This document shows positions 1 through 10,900 of a stretch of 64,000 nt of DNA, piece by piece. Both the position numbers and the translations under genes were made by a program. Source of the DNA: Bog-756 sp963841885 (GTDB taxonomy: Bacteria; Actinomycetota; Acidimicrobiia; Acidimicrobiales; RAAP-2); NCBI GenBank assembly GCA_963841885.1, contig CAWJEK010000009.1, positions 1 to 64,000 on the forward strand, read 5' to 3'. The notes under the pieces were generated by a model. It did not search any database. It saw only the letters and a list, made by a program, of their open reading frames with translations, and was not told where the DNA came from. Every line of letters begins with the position of its first letter. The stretch's first letter is position 1.

Positions 1-324
1 GTGCTCGTCCTGCCTCCGTTCGGGGTGGACACGGCCGCCGTCTACCGGGCCTGGGACCGCCTGGGTCCCGGGCGCCGGGCCGCCGGAGCCGGTCAGACCA
101 ACGACCTGGAGTCCGCGGCCCTGGCGGTGGAGCCCCGGCTCGACGGCTGGCGCCGGGCGCTCGAGGACGCGACGGGCCGCCCGGCCCGTTTGGCGGGGAG
201 TGGGTCGACGTGGTTCGTCGACGTCGGGTCGGACGATCCCGGCCTCGAGGAGACGGCGTGGCTGGAGCAGGACGGGGAGCGGGCTCCCCTGGTGGTGGCG
301 CGGACGGTGCCGCCGCCTACCTGA
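1..324 (+). CDS. ispE: 4-diphosphocytidyl-2-C-methylerythritol kinase, C-terminal part
   Basis: This is the C-terminal 107 residues of a GHMP-fold kinase; the rest lies left of the window, so the GTG at base 1 is only an in-frame codon, not a start. IspE phosphorylates CDP-methylerythritol in the MEP isoprenoid pathway. The recognisable parts are the TNDLE segment near residue 34 and the glycine-rich GHMP motif RLAGSGSTWFV near residues 63-73, the arrangement seen at the end of IspE. The frame ends in TGA at 322-324. Another GHMP kinase such as homoserine kinase is possible, but the NDLE plus GSGST pairing favours IspE. Confidence 0.8.
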   Translation: MLVLPPFGVDTAAVYRAWDRLGPGRRAAGAGQTNDLESAALAVEPRLDGWRRALEDATGRPARLAGSGSTWFVDVGSDDPGLEETAWLEQDGERAPLVVARTVPPPT

Positions 325-372
325 CCCTGCTTCGTCCCGGGGGCCGGAAAGCGGCTCCCGGGGGGACGGGAC

Positions 373-474
373 CTACTTGCCCGCCGCCCGCCTCTGCCAA
401 CGGGTGGCCTTCAGCATCTTCTTGTGCTTCTTCTTGCGCATGCGCTTGCGGCGCTTCTTGATCAGAGATCCCAT
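373..474 (-). CDS. Small ribosomal subunit protein bS22 (AURKAIP1/COX24 family), 33 aa
   Basis: A very short frame on the minus strand encodes 33 residues beginning MGSLIKKRRKRMRKKKHKKM and ending RRAAGK. Length, the MGS-x-IKKRRKRM start and the run of lysine and arginine match bS22, the tiny actinobacterial 30S protein known from mycobacterial ribosomes, related to the AURKAIP1/COX24 C-terminal domain. It would bind rRNA in the small subunit. The ATG complement is at 472-474 and the stop at 373-375. The gene lies alone between ispE (plus strand) and the histidine kinase (minus strand). Annotation pipelines often miss it because of its size. Confidence 0.9.
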   Translation of the reverse strand: MGSLIKKRRKRMRKKKHKKMLKATRWQRRAAGK

Positions 475-541
475 GTCGGGTGGCACCCTAGTCGACCTGG
501 GCATTTAACGCCAAAGGTGGGAGGTCCGAGGCTGGAGGAGC

Positions 542-1957
542 TCAGGCCGGAGGAGGGCTCCCCGAGGGATGGGGCATCGTAACGGGCGGGAAGGCGAGCC
601 GGAACAGCGCTCCTCCCCCGGGGGCATGGTGCGCGCTGACCTGGCCTCCTTCGTCTTCCGCCACCTGGGCGACGATGGCGAGGCCCAGACCCGAGCCCGG
701 GCGGCTGCGGGCTTCGGGGGCCCGGTAGAAGCGGTCGAAGATGTGCTCGATGTCGTGGTCGGCGACACCGGGACCGTGGTCGCGCACGATGAGGGCGCCC
801 TCGCCGCAGATCACCTCGACGATGGCCCCGTCGGGGCTGTACTTGACGGCGTTGTCCAGCAGGTTGTTCACCGCCCGCTCGATGCGCGAGGCCGATCCGG
901 AGATCCAGGTGGGCGACAACGAGGTGACGAAGGTGACGCCCCGACTGCGTCCGTGGGTGGTGGCCGCCTCGACGGCGGCCGCCACCAGCTCGTCGAAGCG
1001 CAGCACCTCCTTGGTGATCTGGGGCATGTCGCCCCGGGCCAGTTCGGCCATGTCCGCCACCAGCGACGTGAGTTCGTCCAGCTGCGTGAGCACGTCGCCG
1101 ACGAGGACGTCGCGGTCCTCGGGCGACAGCCGGTCGACCTGTCGCACCACCTCCATGTTGGTGCGGAGGCTGGTCAACGGCGTCCGCAGCTCGTGGGAGG
1201 CGTCGAGCACCAGCTGACGCTGGCTCTCCCGCGAGGAGTCGAGGGCGACGAGCAACCGGTTGAAGGCGCGGCGCAGGCGTCCGAGCTCATCGGGTCCACC
1301 CGGGTCGAGGCGTTGGGACACGTCCGTGGTGCGGGCCAGCTCCTCCACCGAGTCGGTGAGGTCGTCGAGGGGTCGCAGCACGGCCCGTCCGACACCGAGG
1401 CCGAGCAGCACGGCGAAGCCGACACCGATCAGGATGATCAACCAGAGGGCCACGGCGAGGTGGTGGAGCCCGTCGTGGACGCCGGTCAGGGGGGCGGTGA
1501 GCTGGAGCGCGCCGCCGTAGGGCATGGTCAGCGGGGTGACGGGTCGGCTGCCGTTGCTGTAGTAGTAGGGACCGGCGAACGGGTACACGATCTCGCGCAC
1601 CGAGATCCCGTCGGCGTGGGTCGTGAACAGCTGCTCGGAGCCGTTGCCCAGGCTGCCGGCCAGCTCGGTGATCTGGGGGGTGATCGGCAGTACCTGGGGG
1701 TCGCCCTCGTTGACCTTGCCGTCGGCCCACACGATCTGTGAGCAGTACCCGCCGGCCCGACCGCAGGAGTTCTCGATCGTGGGCAGCTCGCCCGTGGCGT
1801 TGCCGGCCACCAGGTTGCGGGCGTCCTGCTCGAGGGTGACGTCGAGGGAGCCGACCAGCGAGTGGTAGGCGACGATGTAGGTGGCGACCGAGGCGAGCAG
1901 CACCACCACCAGCACCGCACCGGTGGCCACCAGCACGAGACGGGTGCGGAAGGTCAC
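542..1957 (-). CDS. Two-component sensor histidine kinase (MprB-like architecture)
   Basis: A 471-residue membrane histidine kinase. A first transmembrane segment covers about residues 7-30, a periplasmic/extracytoplasmic sensor follows to about 165, and a second transmembrane segment covers about 168-190. A HAMP linker (about 190-240) follows, then a HisKA domain with phospho-acceptor His255 in DASHELRTPL, then a HATPase domain with NNLLDNAVKYS (N box), DHGPGV (G1) and GSGLGLAIV (G2). It starts 21 bp after the stop of the response regulator, so the two are one transcript, and it should autophosphorylate and pass phosphate to that partner. The sensor contains two cysteines about seven residues apart (CGRAGGYC). 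The stimulus cannot be read from sequence; MprB, TcrY and related envelope-stress kinases share this layout. Confidence 0.93.
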   Translation of the reverse strand: MTFRTRLVLVATGAVLVVVLLASVATYIVAYHSLVGSLDVTLEQDARNLVAGNATGELPTIENSCGRAGGYCSQIVWADGKVNEGDPQVLPITPQITELAGSLGNGSEQLFTTHADGISVREIVYPFAGPYYYSNGSRPVTPLTMPYGGALQLTAPLTGVHDGLHHLAVALWLIILIGVGFAVLLGLGVGRAVLRPLDDLTDSVEELARTTDVSQRLDPGGPDELGRLRRAFNRLLVALDSSRESQRQLVLDASHELRTPLTSLRTNMEVVRQVDRLSPEDRDVLVGDVLTQLDELTSLVADMAELARGDMPQITKEVLRFDELVAAAVEAATTHGRSRGVTFVTSLSPTWISGSASRIERAVNNLLDNAVKYSPDGAIVEVICGEGALIVRDHGPGVADHDIEHIFDRFYRAPEARSRPGSGLGLAIVAQVAEDEGGQVSAHHAPGGGALFRLAFPPVTMPHPSGSPPPA

Positions 1958-1978
1958 GGCTGGTGGCCGTCCCCGGGG

Positions 1979-2650
1979 TCAGGGCTCGCGGAGGACATAG
2001 CCGACTCCCCGTGCGGTGTGGATGAGGCGGGGCTCGCCGCCCTCCTCCGTCTTGCGCCGCAGGTAGCCGACGTAGACGGCCAGCGAGTTGGTGCCCGAGT
2101 CGAAGGTGTAGCCCCAGACCCGGTCGAGGATGAGCTCCCGGGTGAGGACCTGGCGCGGGTGGCGCAGCAGGAGCTCGAGGAGGTCGAACTCGATCCGGGT
2201 GAGGGTGAAGACCCGATCGCCCCGCCGGGCGTCGCGGGTCACCGGGTCCAGGCTCAGGTCGCCGAAGGTCAGCAGCTCTCCCGGGTCCTCCGGTCGACGG
2301 CGCAGGAGGGCGCGCAGGCGGGCGAGCAGCTCGGCGAGGGCGAACGGCTTGACCAGGTAGTCGTCGGCCCCGGCGTCCAGTCCCTCCACCCGGTCCTGGA
2401 CGGCGTCGCGGGCGGTCAGCATGAGGACGGGTGTGTCGTCGGCCGCCGCCCGCATCCGTCGGCACACGTCGAGTCCGTCGATGGTGGGGAGGCCGATGTC
2501 GAGGATCATGGCGTCGGGGGGCCGGATGGCGAGCTCCTCGAGCGCCTGGGGCCCGTCACCCGCCAGGGTGACCTCGTAGCCGTCCAGGCGGAGTGCCCGT
2601 TGGAGGGCGCCGCTGACCGCCGGATCGTCGTCGACTACGAGGATGCGCAT
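1979..2650 (-). CDS. OmpR/PhoB-family response regulator
   Basis: A 223-residue regulator with an N-terminal receiver domain. It shows the acidic pocket at residues 7-9 (VVDDD), the phospho-acceptor Asp51 in MILDIGLP and the conserved lysine in LVKPF. The C-terminal winged-helix DNA-binding domain of the OmpR type spans about residues 125-220 (LTRIEFDLLELLL, DRVWGY, YVGYLRRK). It is the first gene of a two-gene operon with the downstream sensor kinase. Upstream on the same strand is CCGATAGGCT about 8-17 nt before the ATG; it contains TAGGCT, a plausible -10 box. Target genes are unknown. Confidence 0.94.
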   Translation of the reverse strand: MRILVVDDDPAVSGALQRALRLDGYEVTLAGDGPQALEELAIRPPDAMILDIGLPTIDGLDVCRRMRAAADDTPVLMLTARDAVQDRVEGLDAGADDYLVKPFALAELLARLRALLRRRPEDPGELLTFGDLSLDPVTRDARRGDRVFTLTRIEFDLLELLLRHPRQVLTRELILDRVWGYTFDSGTNSLAVYVGYLRRKTEEGGEPRLIHTARGVGYVLREP

Positions 2651-2728
2651 CGGGTCGGGAGCCTATCGGCGCCGCGCCTCCGGCCCGTGGCACGGTCGGA
2701 CGGGCCGGAGACGGGGCGGGTCCGGTAC

Positions 2729-2734
2729 TAGCCT
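2729..2734 (+). promoter_or_regulatory. Candidate -10 box for tRNA-Gln
   Basis: TAGCCT lies in the divergent gap between the response regulator and the tRNA, about 57 nt before the mature tRNA 5' end, leaving room for a leader removed by RNase P. No convincing -35 hexamer was found at 17 nt spacing, so the call is weak. Confidence 0.3.
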
Positions 2735-2790
2735 GGACGCCGGGCCGACGGGGGAGTGGGCGCGGTGCCCGTCGCTCTCCACCGGTGCGA

Positions 2791-2863
2791 TCCGAGGTAG
2801 TTCAATTGGCAGAACGCCGGCCTTTGGAGCCGGATGTTGGAGGTTCGAGCCCTCCCCTCGGAG
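2791..2863 (+). tRNA. tRNA-Gln, anticodon UUG
   Basis: A complete cloverleaf can be folded by hand. The acceptor stem TCCGAGG pairs with CCTCGGA and the D arm contains AATTGGCAG. The anticodon stem CCGGC/GCCGG encloses loop CTTTGGA with anticodon TTG at 2824-2826. The variable loop has five bases, and the T arm GGAGG-TTCGAGC-CCTCC is perfect. The discriminator base is G, as expected for glutamine. The CCA end is not encoded; the next bases are CCG, so CCA must be added post-transcriptionally. Confidence 0.95.
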
Positions 2864-2930
2864 CCGATGCCCGGTTGTCGGTCGGTCCGGTGACGGTGAC
2901 GGTCCGACGCCACCGACGGGGCCGGTCGAC

Positions 2931-4766
2931 TCAGTTCGCCTTGCGGGCCCGGCTCCGCAGTCGACCCCGGGTGGTCTGGTCGAGGATCACCTTGCGCAGG
3001 CGGACCGCCTTCGGCGTGACCTCCACGCACTCGTCGTCGGCGATGAACTCGAGCGCCTGTTCGAGGGAGAGCAGCAACGGTGGGGTCAGCCGGATGGCCT
3101 CGTCGGCGGAGGCGGACCGGATGTTGGTCTGCTTCTTCTCCTTGGTGGGATTGACGTCCATCTCCTCGTCGCGGGCGTTCTCTCCCACCACCATGCCCTC
3201 GTAGACCTCGGTGCCCGGGCCCACGAGGAGCATGCCGCGTTCCTGGAGGCTCATCAGGGTGTAGCCGGTGGTCATGCCGCGCCGGTCGGCCACCATCGAG
3301 CCGTTGCGCTTGGTCTTCAGCTCGCCGTGCCACGGCTCCCAACCGTCGAACACGTGGTGCAGCATGCCGGTGCCCCGCGTCTCGGTCATGAACTCGGTAC
3401 GGAACCCGACCAGGCCGCGGGCGGGGATCCGGTAGTCCATCCGCACCCACCCCGTGCCGTGGTTCACCATCTCGATCAGCGTCCCCTTGCGCAGAGCCAT
3501 GAGCTGGGTGACGACCCCGAGGTAGTCGTCGGGCACGTCGATGGCGACCCGCTCCATCGGCTCGTGCAGCTTGCCGTCGATCTCCCGGGTGACGACCTGG
3601 GGCTTGCCCACGGTCAGCTCGAAGCCCTCGCGGCGCATGGTCTCCACCAGGACGGCCAGTTGGAGCTCTCCCCGGCCCTGGACCTCCCAGGTGTCCGGTC
3701 GCTCGGTGGGGTTGACGCGCAGGGACACGTTGCCGATCAACTCGGACTCGAGGCGGCCGAGCACCTGACGGGCCGTGAGCTTCTTGCCGTCGGCGCCGGC
3801 CAGCGGGGAGGTGTTGATGCCGATGGTCATGGCCAGGCTGGGCTCGTCCACCGTGATGATCGGCAGGGGTCGGGGGTCCTCGGCATCGGCCAGGGTCTCG
3901 CCGATGGTGATCTCGGCCATGCCGGCCACGGCGGCGATCTCTCCCGGACCGGCCTCCTCGCACTCGATCCGGTCGAGCGCGTCGGTGATGAACAACTCGG
4001 TGATCTTGGTGCGTTCGATGGTGCCGTCGAGCTTGCACCAGGCCACCGTGGCGCCCTTGGTGAGCGTCCCGTTGTGGACGCGGCAGACGGCCAGTCGACC
4101 GAGGTAGGGGGAGGCGTCGAGGTTGGACACGATGGCCTGCAGGGGTGCTCCCACCTCGTAGCGGGGAGCGGGGATGCGGTCCAGGATGGCCTGGAACAGG
4201 GGCTCCAGGTCGGTGCCTTCGACGCCCTGCTCGGTCGACGCCCAGCCGGCCCGGGCGTTGGAGAAGAGGATGGGGAAGTCGATCTGCTCCTCGTCGGCGT
4301 CGAGGTCGAGGAAGAGTTCCTCGACCTCGTGCACGACCTCGTCGATGCGGGCGTCGGGCCGGTCGACCTTGTTGACCACCAGCACCACCGGGAGGCGGGC
4401 CTGGAGGGCCTTGCGGAGCACGAACCGGGTCTGGGGGAGCGGGCCCTCCGAGGCGTCGACCAGGAGGAGCACGCCGTCGACCATGGTCAGTCCCCGCTCG
4501 ACCTCCCCACCGAAGTCGGCGTGACCCGGGGTGTCGATGATGTTGATCTTGACCCCGCCATGGAGGACGGCGGTGTTCTTGGCCAGGATGGTGATGCCCT
4601 TCTCCCGCTCGAGATCGCCCGAGTCCATGACCCGCTCGTTGACGGACTGGTTGTCACGGAAGGCCCCGGACTGCCAGAGCATGGCGTCCACCAGCGTCGT
4701 CTTCCCGTGGTCGACGTGGGCCACGATGGCCACGTTGCGGATGTCGTCACGGGTCTTGGAAGGCAT
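2931..4766 (-). CDS. typA: Ribosome-associated translational GTPase TypA/BipA
   Basis: A 611-residue translational GTPase, normal length for TypA/BipA. The G1 loop AHVDHGKTT is at residues 16-24. ERGLTM-type switch sequence, DTPGHADF (G3) and NKVDRPDAR (G4) follow, and then the EF-G-like beta-barrel and domain V-like regions including the TGYTLMSLQERG segment. TypA binds the ribosome and helps 50S assembly and growth under stress. On the minus strand it lies 148 bp after the end of the giant Fn3 gene. A TAGCCT box nine bases before the ATG suggests its own nearly leaderless promoter rather than read-through from the pilin operon. Confidence 0.97.
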   Translation of the reverse strand: MPSKTRDDIRNVAIVAHVDHGKTTLVDAMLWQSGAFRDNQSVNERVMDSGDLEREKGITILAKNTAVLHGGVKINIIDTPGHADFGGEVERGLTMVDGVLLLVDASEGPLPQTRFVLRKALQARLPVVLVVNKVDRPDARIDEVVHEVEELFLDLDADEEQIDFPILFSNARAGWASTEQGVEGTDLEPLFQAILDRIPAPRYEVGAPLQAIVSNLDASPYLGRLAVCRVHNGTLTKGATVAWCKLDGTIERTKITELFITDALDRIECEEAGPGEIAAVAGMAEITIGETLADAEDPRPLPIITVDEPSLAMTIGINTSPLAGADGKKLTARQVLGRLESELIGNVSLRVNPTERPDTWEVQGRGELQLAVLVETMRREGFELTVGKPQVVTREIDGKLHEPMERVAIDVPDDYLGVVTQLMALRKGTLIEMVNHGTGWVRMDYRIPARGLVGFRTEFMTETRGTGMLHHVFDGWEPWHGELKTKRNGSMVADRRGMTTGYTLMSLQERGMLLVGPGTEVYEGMVVGENARDEEMDVNPTKEKKQTNIRSASADEAIRLTPPLLLSLEQALEFIADDECVEVTPKAVRLRKVILDQTTRGRLRSRARKAN

Positions 4767-4775
4767 AGACGGTCC

Positions 4776-4781
4776 AGGCTA
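4776..4781 (-). promoter_or_regulatory. Candidate -10 box of typA
   Basis: On the minus strand TAGCCT ends nine bases before the typA ATG. No Shine-Dalgarno sequence fits between them. This repeats the arrangement seen before mfd, prs and the SurA-like gene and suggests a very short or absent leader. Confidence 0.4.
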
Positions 4782-4914
4782 CAGGGCTACCCGGACGACT
4801 CGACCGCAGCCCGGCTGGGTCGAGCCGGTCCGGTGCCGGGTCCGGTCGGGTGGGGTGGAGGTTCGGCAAACGCCGACAACGGCCATGGTCACCCCGGGCG
4901 AACGGGTGGCCCGA

Positions 4915-7900
4915 TCAGCCGCTCACGCCGGTGGTCGCCCCCGAAGGCGGTCCGGTGCCGGTGCCGTTGGTGGCCGTGACGGTGAAGGTGTAGGTCGTGG
5001 CGCTGCTCAGGCCGGAGACGGTGCAGTTGGTGGTGGGAGCGGTCGCCGTGCAGGTGGCGCCGCCGGGTGATGCGGTGGCCGTGTAGCTGGTCACGGCGGA
5101 TCCACCGTTGCTGGCCGGAGCCGACCACGAGACCTTGACGGTCGTCGTGGTCTGGGTGGATGCGGACTGACCGGTGGGTGCGCCCGGCGTGCCGACCACG
5201 ATGGCCGAGGACGGGGCCGACGGGACCCCCGTCCCGTTGGTGTTGATGGCCGACACGGTGAACGTGTAGCTGGTGCCGGTGGTCAGTCCGGTGAACACGC
5301 ACGTCGTGGACGTGCCCGTCAACGACGTCGAGCAGGCGGCCGGTGTCGTCACCGACGGGTTCGACGTCACGGTGTAGCCGGACGTGGCGGCGCCGGTCAC
5401 GCCCGACGGGTCGACCCAGGTGATGGTCGCCGAGGTGGCCGACGACGTGGCCACCGCGGTCACGCCGGTCGGGGACGGGGGAGTGCCGGCGATCACGGCA
5501 TTGGTCGGCGCCGAGGCCGGTCCGGTGCCGTTGGTGTTGGAGGCGGTGACGGTGAAGGTGTAACTCGTCTTCGCCGTCAGTCCGGTGACGGTGCACGTGG
5601 TGGCCCCGGTGGTCGTGCAGGTCTTGCCTCCGGGGTTCGCCGTCGCCGTGTACCCGGTGATGGCCGAGCCGCCGGTGTTGGCCGGTGCGGTCCAGTTGAC
5701 CGCCACCGACGTCGAGGTGGTGGTCCCGACGGCGGTCGCCGCCGTCGGGATGCCCGGCACGCCGGCCGTGACCGCCGTGGAGGCGGACGACGCCAGCCCG
5801 GTGCCCTCGGCGTTGGTCGCCGTGACCGTGAAGGTGTAGGCCGTCTTGTTGGTCAGCCCGCTCACGGTGCAGGAGGTGGCACCGGTGGTGGTGCAGGTGA
5901 ACGAACCGGGCGACGAGGTGACCGTGTAGCCGGTGACGGCCGAGCCGCCGTTGGCCGGCGCCGTCCACGAGACGACCAGCTGGGTCGTCGCCGTGCCCGC
6001 CGCCCCGGTCACACCGGTCGGTGCGGCCGGCAGCGTGGCCGGAGTCAGGCTCGGGCTCTGCGCCGACGAGGAGCCGGTGCCGTTGACGTTGGTGGCGGTC
6101 ACCGAGAACGTGTAGGCCGTGCCGGCCGTCAGTCCCGTGGTGATGAGGCAGCTGGTGGCGGTGGACACGGAGGTCGTGCAGCTACCACCCGCCGGGACGG
6201 AGGCGACGGTGTACCCGGTGATCGCCGAGCCGCCGTTGTTCCCGTCCGTCCAGTTGACCGTGACCTGGGGCGCCGAGTTGTAGGCCACGCCGGTGGCATT
6301 GGTGGCCGTGCCGATGGTCGGTGCCTGGGGAAGGGTCGAGGCGGTGACCGAGGACGTGGCCCCCGAGGCCGGCCCGGTGCCGTTGGCGTTGGCGGCGGTG
6401 ACCGAGAAGGTATACGCGTTGCCGGCCGTCAGGCCCGTGGTGACGGTGCAGCTGGTGGCGGTGGCGACGGCGGTCGTGCACGTACCGCCGGCCGGGCTCG
6501 ACGTCACGGTGTACCCGGTGATGGCCGAGCCGCCGTTGCTCGACGGGTCGGTCCAGGTGACGACCACCTGGGGCGGGTTCCCGTAGGCGGTGCCGGCGGA
6601 GTTGGTGGCCGTGCCGATGGTCGAGGCGCCCGGCGCACCGGCGATGATCGAGTTGGAAGCCGACGACGGCGAGCCGGTGCCGGCGGCGTTGGTCGCCGTC
6701 ACGGTGAAGGAGTACGTGGTTCCGGCGTTCAGGCCGGGCACGGTGCACCCCGGGGTCGTCGAGGTGCAGGTCTTGGCTCCTGGGCTCGAGGTGACGGTGT
6801 AGTTCGAGATGGCGGCCCCGTTCGAGGCGGGTGCGGTCCAGTTGACGGCGACCGAGGTGGTGGTCGACGTGGGCGAGGCCGTCACCGCGGTGGGTGAGCC
6901 GGGAACGGCGGCCGGGGTGGCCGTCGCCGAGGCGGCCGACGACGAGCCGGTTCCGGCCGCGTTGGTGGCGGTGACGGTGAACGTGTAGCCCGTGCCGTTG
7001 GTGAGACCGCTGACGGTGCAGCTCGTGGCCCCGGTCGTGGTGCAGATCAGTCCACCCGGCGAAGAGGTGACGGTGTACCCGGTGATGGGAGTGCCACCGC
7101 TGCCGGGCGCCGTCCAGGACACCACCGACGAAGCGTTGGCATAGGACGTACCCGCCACCGCCGTCGGGGCGCCCGGCACCGTCGCCGCGGTCACGCTGCC
7201 CGAGTTGCCACTGGCGGATCCGGTGCCGGCGGCGTTGGTGGCGGTGACGCTGTAGGTGTAGGCGGTGCCGGCGGTCAGGCCGGAGGTGACGGTGCAGCTG
7301 GTGGCGGTGGCACCGGATGCGTTGCAGGTGCCGCCCGCCGGGTTCGAGGTCACCGTGTACCCGGTGATGGCCGTCCCGCCGTTCGATCCGGGGTCGGTCC
7401 AGGTCACGGTGGTGTTCGGAGAGTTGGAGAAGGCGATGCCGGCGACGTTGGTGGCGGTGCCGATGGTCGGGGCGCCGGGCACGGTCGCGGGGATCGCGGC
7501 GGCCGACGCCGACGACGCCGGTCCGGTGCCGGCGGCATTGGTGGCGGTGACCGTGAAGGTGTATGACGTGCCGTTGGTCAGGCCGGCCACGGTGCAGCTG
7601 GTGGTGCTGATGTTGCAGACGAAGCCGCCGGGCGACGAGGTCACGGTGTAGTCGGTGATGGCGGTGCCACCGTTCGACACCGGTGCCGTCCAGGACACGA
7701 CCGACTGCTGGTTGCCGTTGGAGGTCGCCGTCACCGCGGTGGGCGCGCCCGGCGTAGTGGCCGGCGTGGCCGCCGCTGATGCACTCGACGGTGAACTGGT
7801 GCCCTCGCCGTTGGTGGCCGTCACCGTGAACGTGTAGGGCGTGCCGTTGGCCAGGCCCGACACCGTGCAGCTGGTGGCTCCCGTGGTGGTGCAGACGAAG

Positions 7901-10900
7901 CTGCCGGGCGACGACGTCACGGTGTAGCCGGTGATGGTGGAGCCGCCGTTGCTGGGCGGTGCGGTCCAGGACACCACGGAGCTGGCGTTGGCGTTGGAGG
8001 TTCCGGACACGCCGGTCGGCGGGGCGGACACGGTGGCCGGGGTCACGGTGTTGGACAGGGCCGAGGCCACGCTGTTGCCGGCGGCGTTGGTGGCGACCAC
8101 CGAGAAGCTGTAGGACGAGCCGGCCGTGAGGTTGGAGGAGACGGTGCAGGTGGTGGCCGTGGCGCCGGTGACGGTGCAGGTGCCGCCGCCGGTGTTGGCC
8201 GTCACCGTGTACCCGGTGATGGCCGAGCCACCGTTGCTGGCCGGATCGGTCCAATGGACCACGGCCTGCGGCGCATTGCCGTAGAGGACTCCGGCCACCA
8301 CCGTGGTGGTGCCGATGGTCGGAGCTCCGGCCACGGTGGCCGGGGTCACGCTCGTGGAGTTCCCGGAGGCCGCGCTGCTGCCGGCGCCGTTGTTGGCCTT
8401 GACCGAGAAGGTGTAGGACGACCCGGCGGTCAGGTTGGACGAGACCGTGCAGGTGGTGGCCGTGGCGCCGGCGACCGTGCAGGTGCCGCCGCCGGTGTTG
8501 GCTGTCACCGTGTACCCGGTGATGGCCGATCCGCCGGTGTTCGCCGGGTCGGTCCAGGTTACGGCCACCTGCGGGCTGTTGCCGTTGGGGATGCCGGCCA
8601 CGGCCGTGGCGGTGCCGATGGTCGGCGCCTGGGCGACCGTGGCCGCGGTGGCGCTCGAGGAGGGTGTGGAGGACGGACTCGTGCCGGCCGCGTTGGTGGC
8701 GGTCACGGTGAAGGTGTACGCCGTGCCGGCGGTCAGCCCGGTGGTGACGGAGCAGGAGGTGGTGGCCGAGGAGCACGTGGCCCCGCCGGGGCTGGCCGTG
8801 ACGGTGTAGTTCGACACCACCGCGCCGCCGTTCGAGCCCGCGGTCCACGACACCGCGATCTGGGGGGCCGAGAGGTAGTTGATGCCGGACACGTTGGCGG
8901 CGAGCACCGCCGAGGGGGCGGCCGGTTCCGTCGCCGGCGTCACGCTGGAGGTGGCCCCGGACGCCAGGCTCGTGCCGGCCGCGTTGGTGGCCGTCACGGT
9001 GAAGGTGTACGGGGTTCCGGCGGTCAGGCCGGAGGAGACGGTGCAGCTCGTGGCGGTGGCGCCGGAGGCGGAGCACGTGCCGCCCGCGGGGCTGGACGTC
9101 ACCGTGTACCCGGTGATGGCCGAGCCACCGCTGGAGGACGGGTCGGTCCAGGTGACGGTCGCCTCCGGGGCGGAGCCGTTGGGGAGGCCGGTCACGGCGG
9201 TCGCCGTGCCGATGGTCGGGGCGCTCGGCACGGTGGCCGGGGTCACGCTGTTGGACAACGCCGAGGCCACACTGTTGCCGGCCACGTTGGTGGCGACCAC
9301 CGAGAAGCTGTAGGACGATCCGGCGGTCAGGTTGGACGAGACGGTGCAGGTGGTGGCCGTGGCGCCGGCGACCGTGCAGGTGCCGCCCCCGGTGTTGGCC
9401 GTCACCGTGTACCCGGTGATGGCCGAGCCGCCGTTGCTGGCCGGATCGGTCCAGGTGACGGCCACCTGCGGGCTGTTGCCGTTGGGGATGGCGGTGACAT
9501 AGGTGGCGGTGCCGATGGTCGGCGTGCCGGGCACGGTGGCCTCGGTCACCGCGGCGGAGGCGGTCGAGGGGGTGGTGGTGCCGGCCGCGTTGGAGGCCGT
9601 CACCGTGTAGGTGTAGCTGGTGCCCGCCGTCAGGTTGGTCGAGATGGTGCACGTCGTGCCGGAGGTCGAACAGGTGCCGCCGCCGGTGTTGGCCGTCACC
9701 GTGTACCCCGTGATAGCCGAGCCACCGTTCGAGCTGGCGGTCCAGGACACCGTGACCTGGGGATTGTTGCCGTTGGCGATGCCGGTCACGTTCGAGGCGG
9801 TGACCCCGGTCGGGACGCTCGGGAGGGTGGCCGGGGTGATGCTCGACGTGGCCCCGCTCGGACCGCTCGTTCCGGCCGAGTTGGTGGCTGTCACCGTGAA
9901 CGTGTAGGCGGTCCCGGCGGTCAGGCCGCTGGTGATGGTGCAGGAGGTGGCTGTCCCGGTCGATCCCGTGCAGGTTCCGCCGGCCGGACTCGAGGTCACC
10001 GTGTACCCGGTCAGGGCCGAGCCGCCGTTGTTGGCCGGGTCGGTCCAGGTGACGGTGACGTGCGGTGGGTTCCCGAAGGTGATGCCCGTCTGGTAGCTGG
10101 CCGTGCCGATGGTCGGGGCCTGGGGGACGGTGGCGGCCGTCACCGAGTTCGAGCTGCCGGATGACTGGCTGGTGCCGGCCGCGCTGGTGGCGACCACCGA
10201 GAAGCTGTAGGACGTACCGGCGGTCAGGCCGGTCAGGATCGTGCAGGAGGTGCCCGACGCCGTGCACGTGCCGCCGGCGGGGCTCGACGTCACGGTGTAC
10301 CCGCTGACGGCCGCCCCGCCGTTGTTGGCGGCCGTCCACGACACCGTGACCTCCGGCGGGTTGGAGTAGCCGATGCCGGCGACGTTGGTGGCCGTGCCGA
10401 CGGTCGGCGCCTGGGGCACGGTGGCCGGGGTGAGGCTGGCCGAGGACGACGACGGCTGGCTGACACCGGCGGCGTTGGTCGCCGTCACGGTGAACGTATA
10501 GGCGGTGCCGGCCGTCAACCCGCTGGTGAAGGTGCACGAGTTGGCGGTGGCGCCCGAGGCCGCACAGGTCGCTCCGCCCGGGCTGGCGGTGACGGTGTAC
10601 CCGGTGATGGCGGCCCCGCCGTTGTTGGCCGGGTCGGTCCAGGTGACGGTGGCATGCGGGGACTGGCCGTAGGCGATGCCGGTCACGTTGCTCACCGTGC
10701 CGATGGTCGGGGCCTGGGACACCGTGGCCGGGGTGACGCTGGCCGAGGACCCGGAAGCGATGCTGGAGCCGACGGAGTTGGTCGCCTTCACCGAGAAGGT
10801 GTAGGCGCTACCCGCGGTCAGACCGGTGGAGACCGTGCAGGTGGTGGCGGTGGCACCGGTGGCCGTGCAGGTGCCGCCGGCCGGGCTCGAGGTGATCGAG

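Noticed and set aside
2868..2930. Terminator hairpin between tRNA-Gln and typA.
   Set aside because: GTCGG/CCGAC repeats allow weak pairing only with several mismatches; not convincing.
6182..10537. A 1451-residue frame in another minus-strand register, and long plus-strand frames, across the Fn3 array.
   Set aside because: These stay open because the DNA repeats lack stops in all frames. The products are Arg/His-rich low-complexity sequence; the Fn3 frame is the only one with conserved domains.
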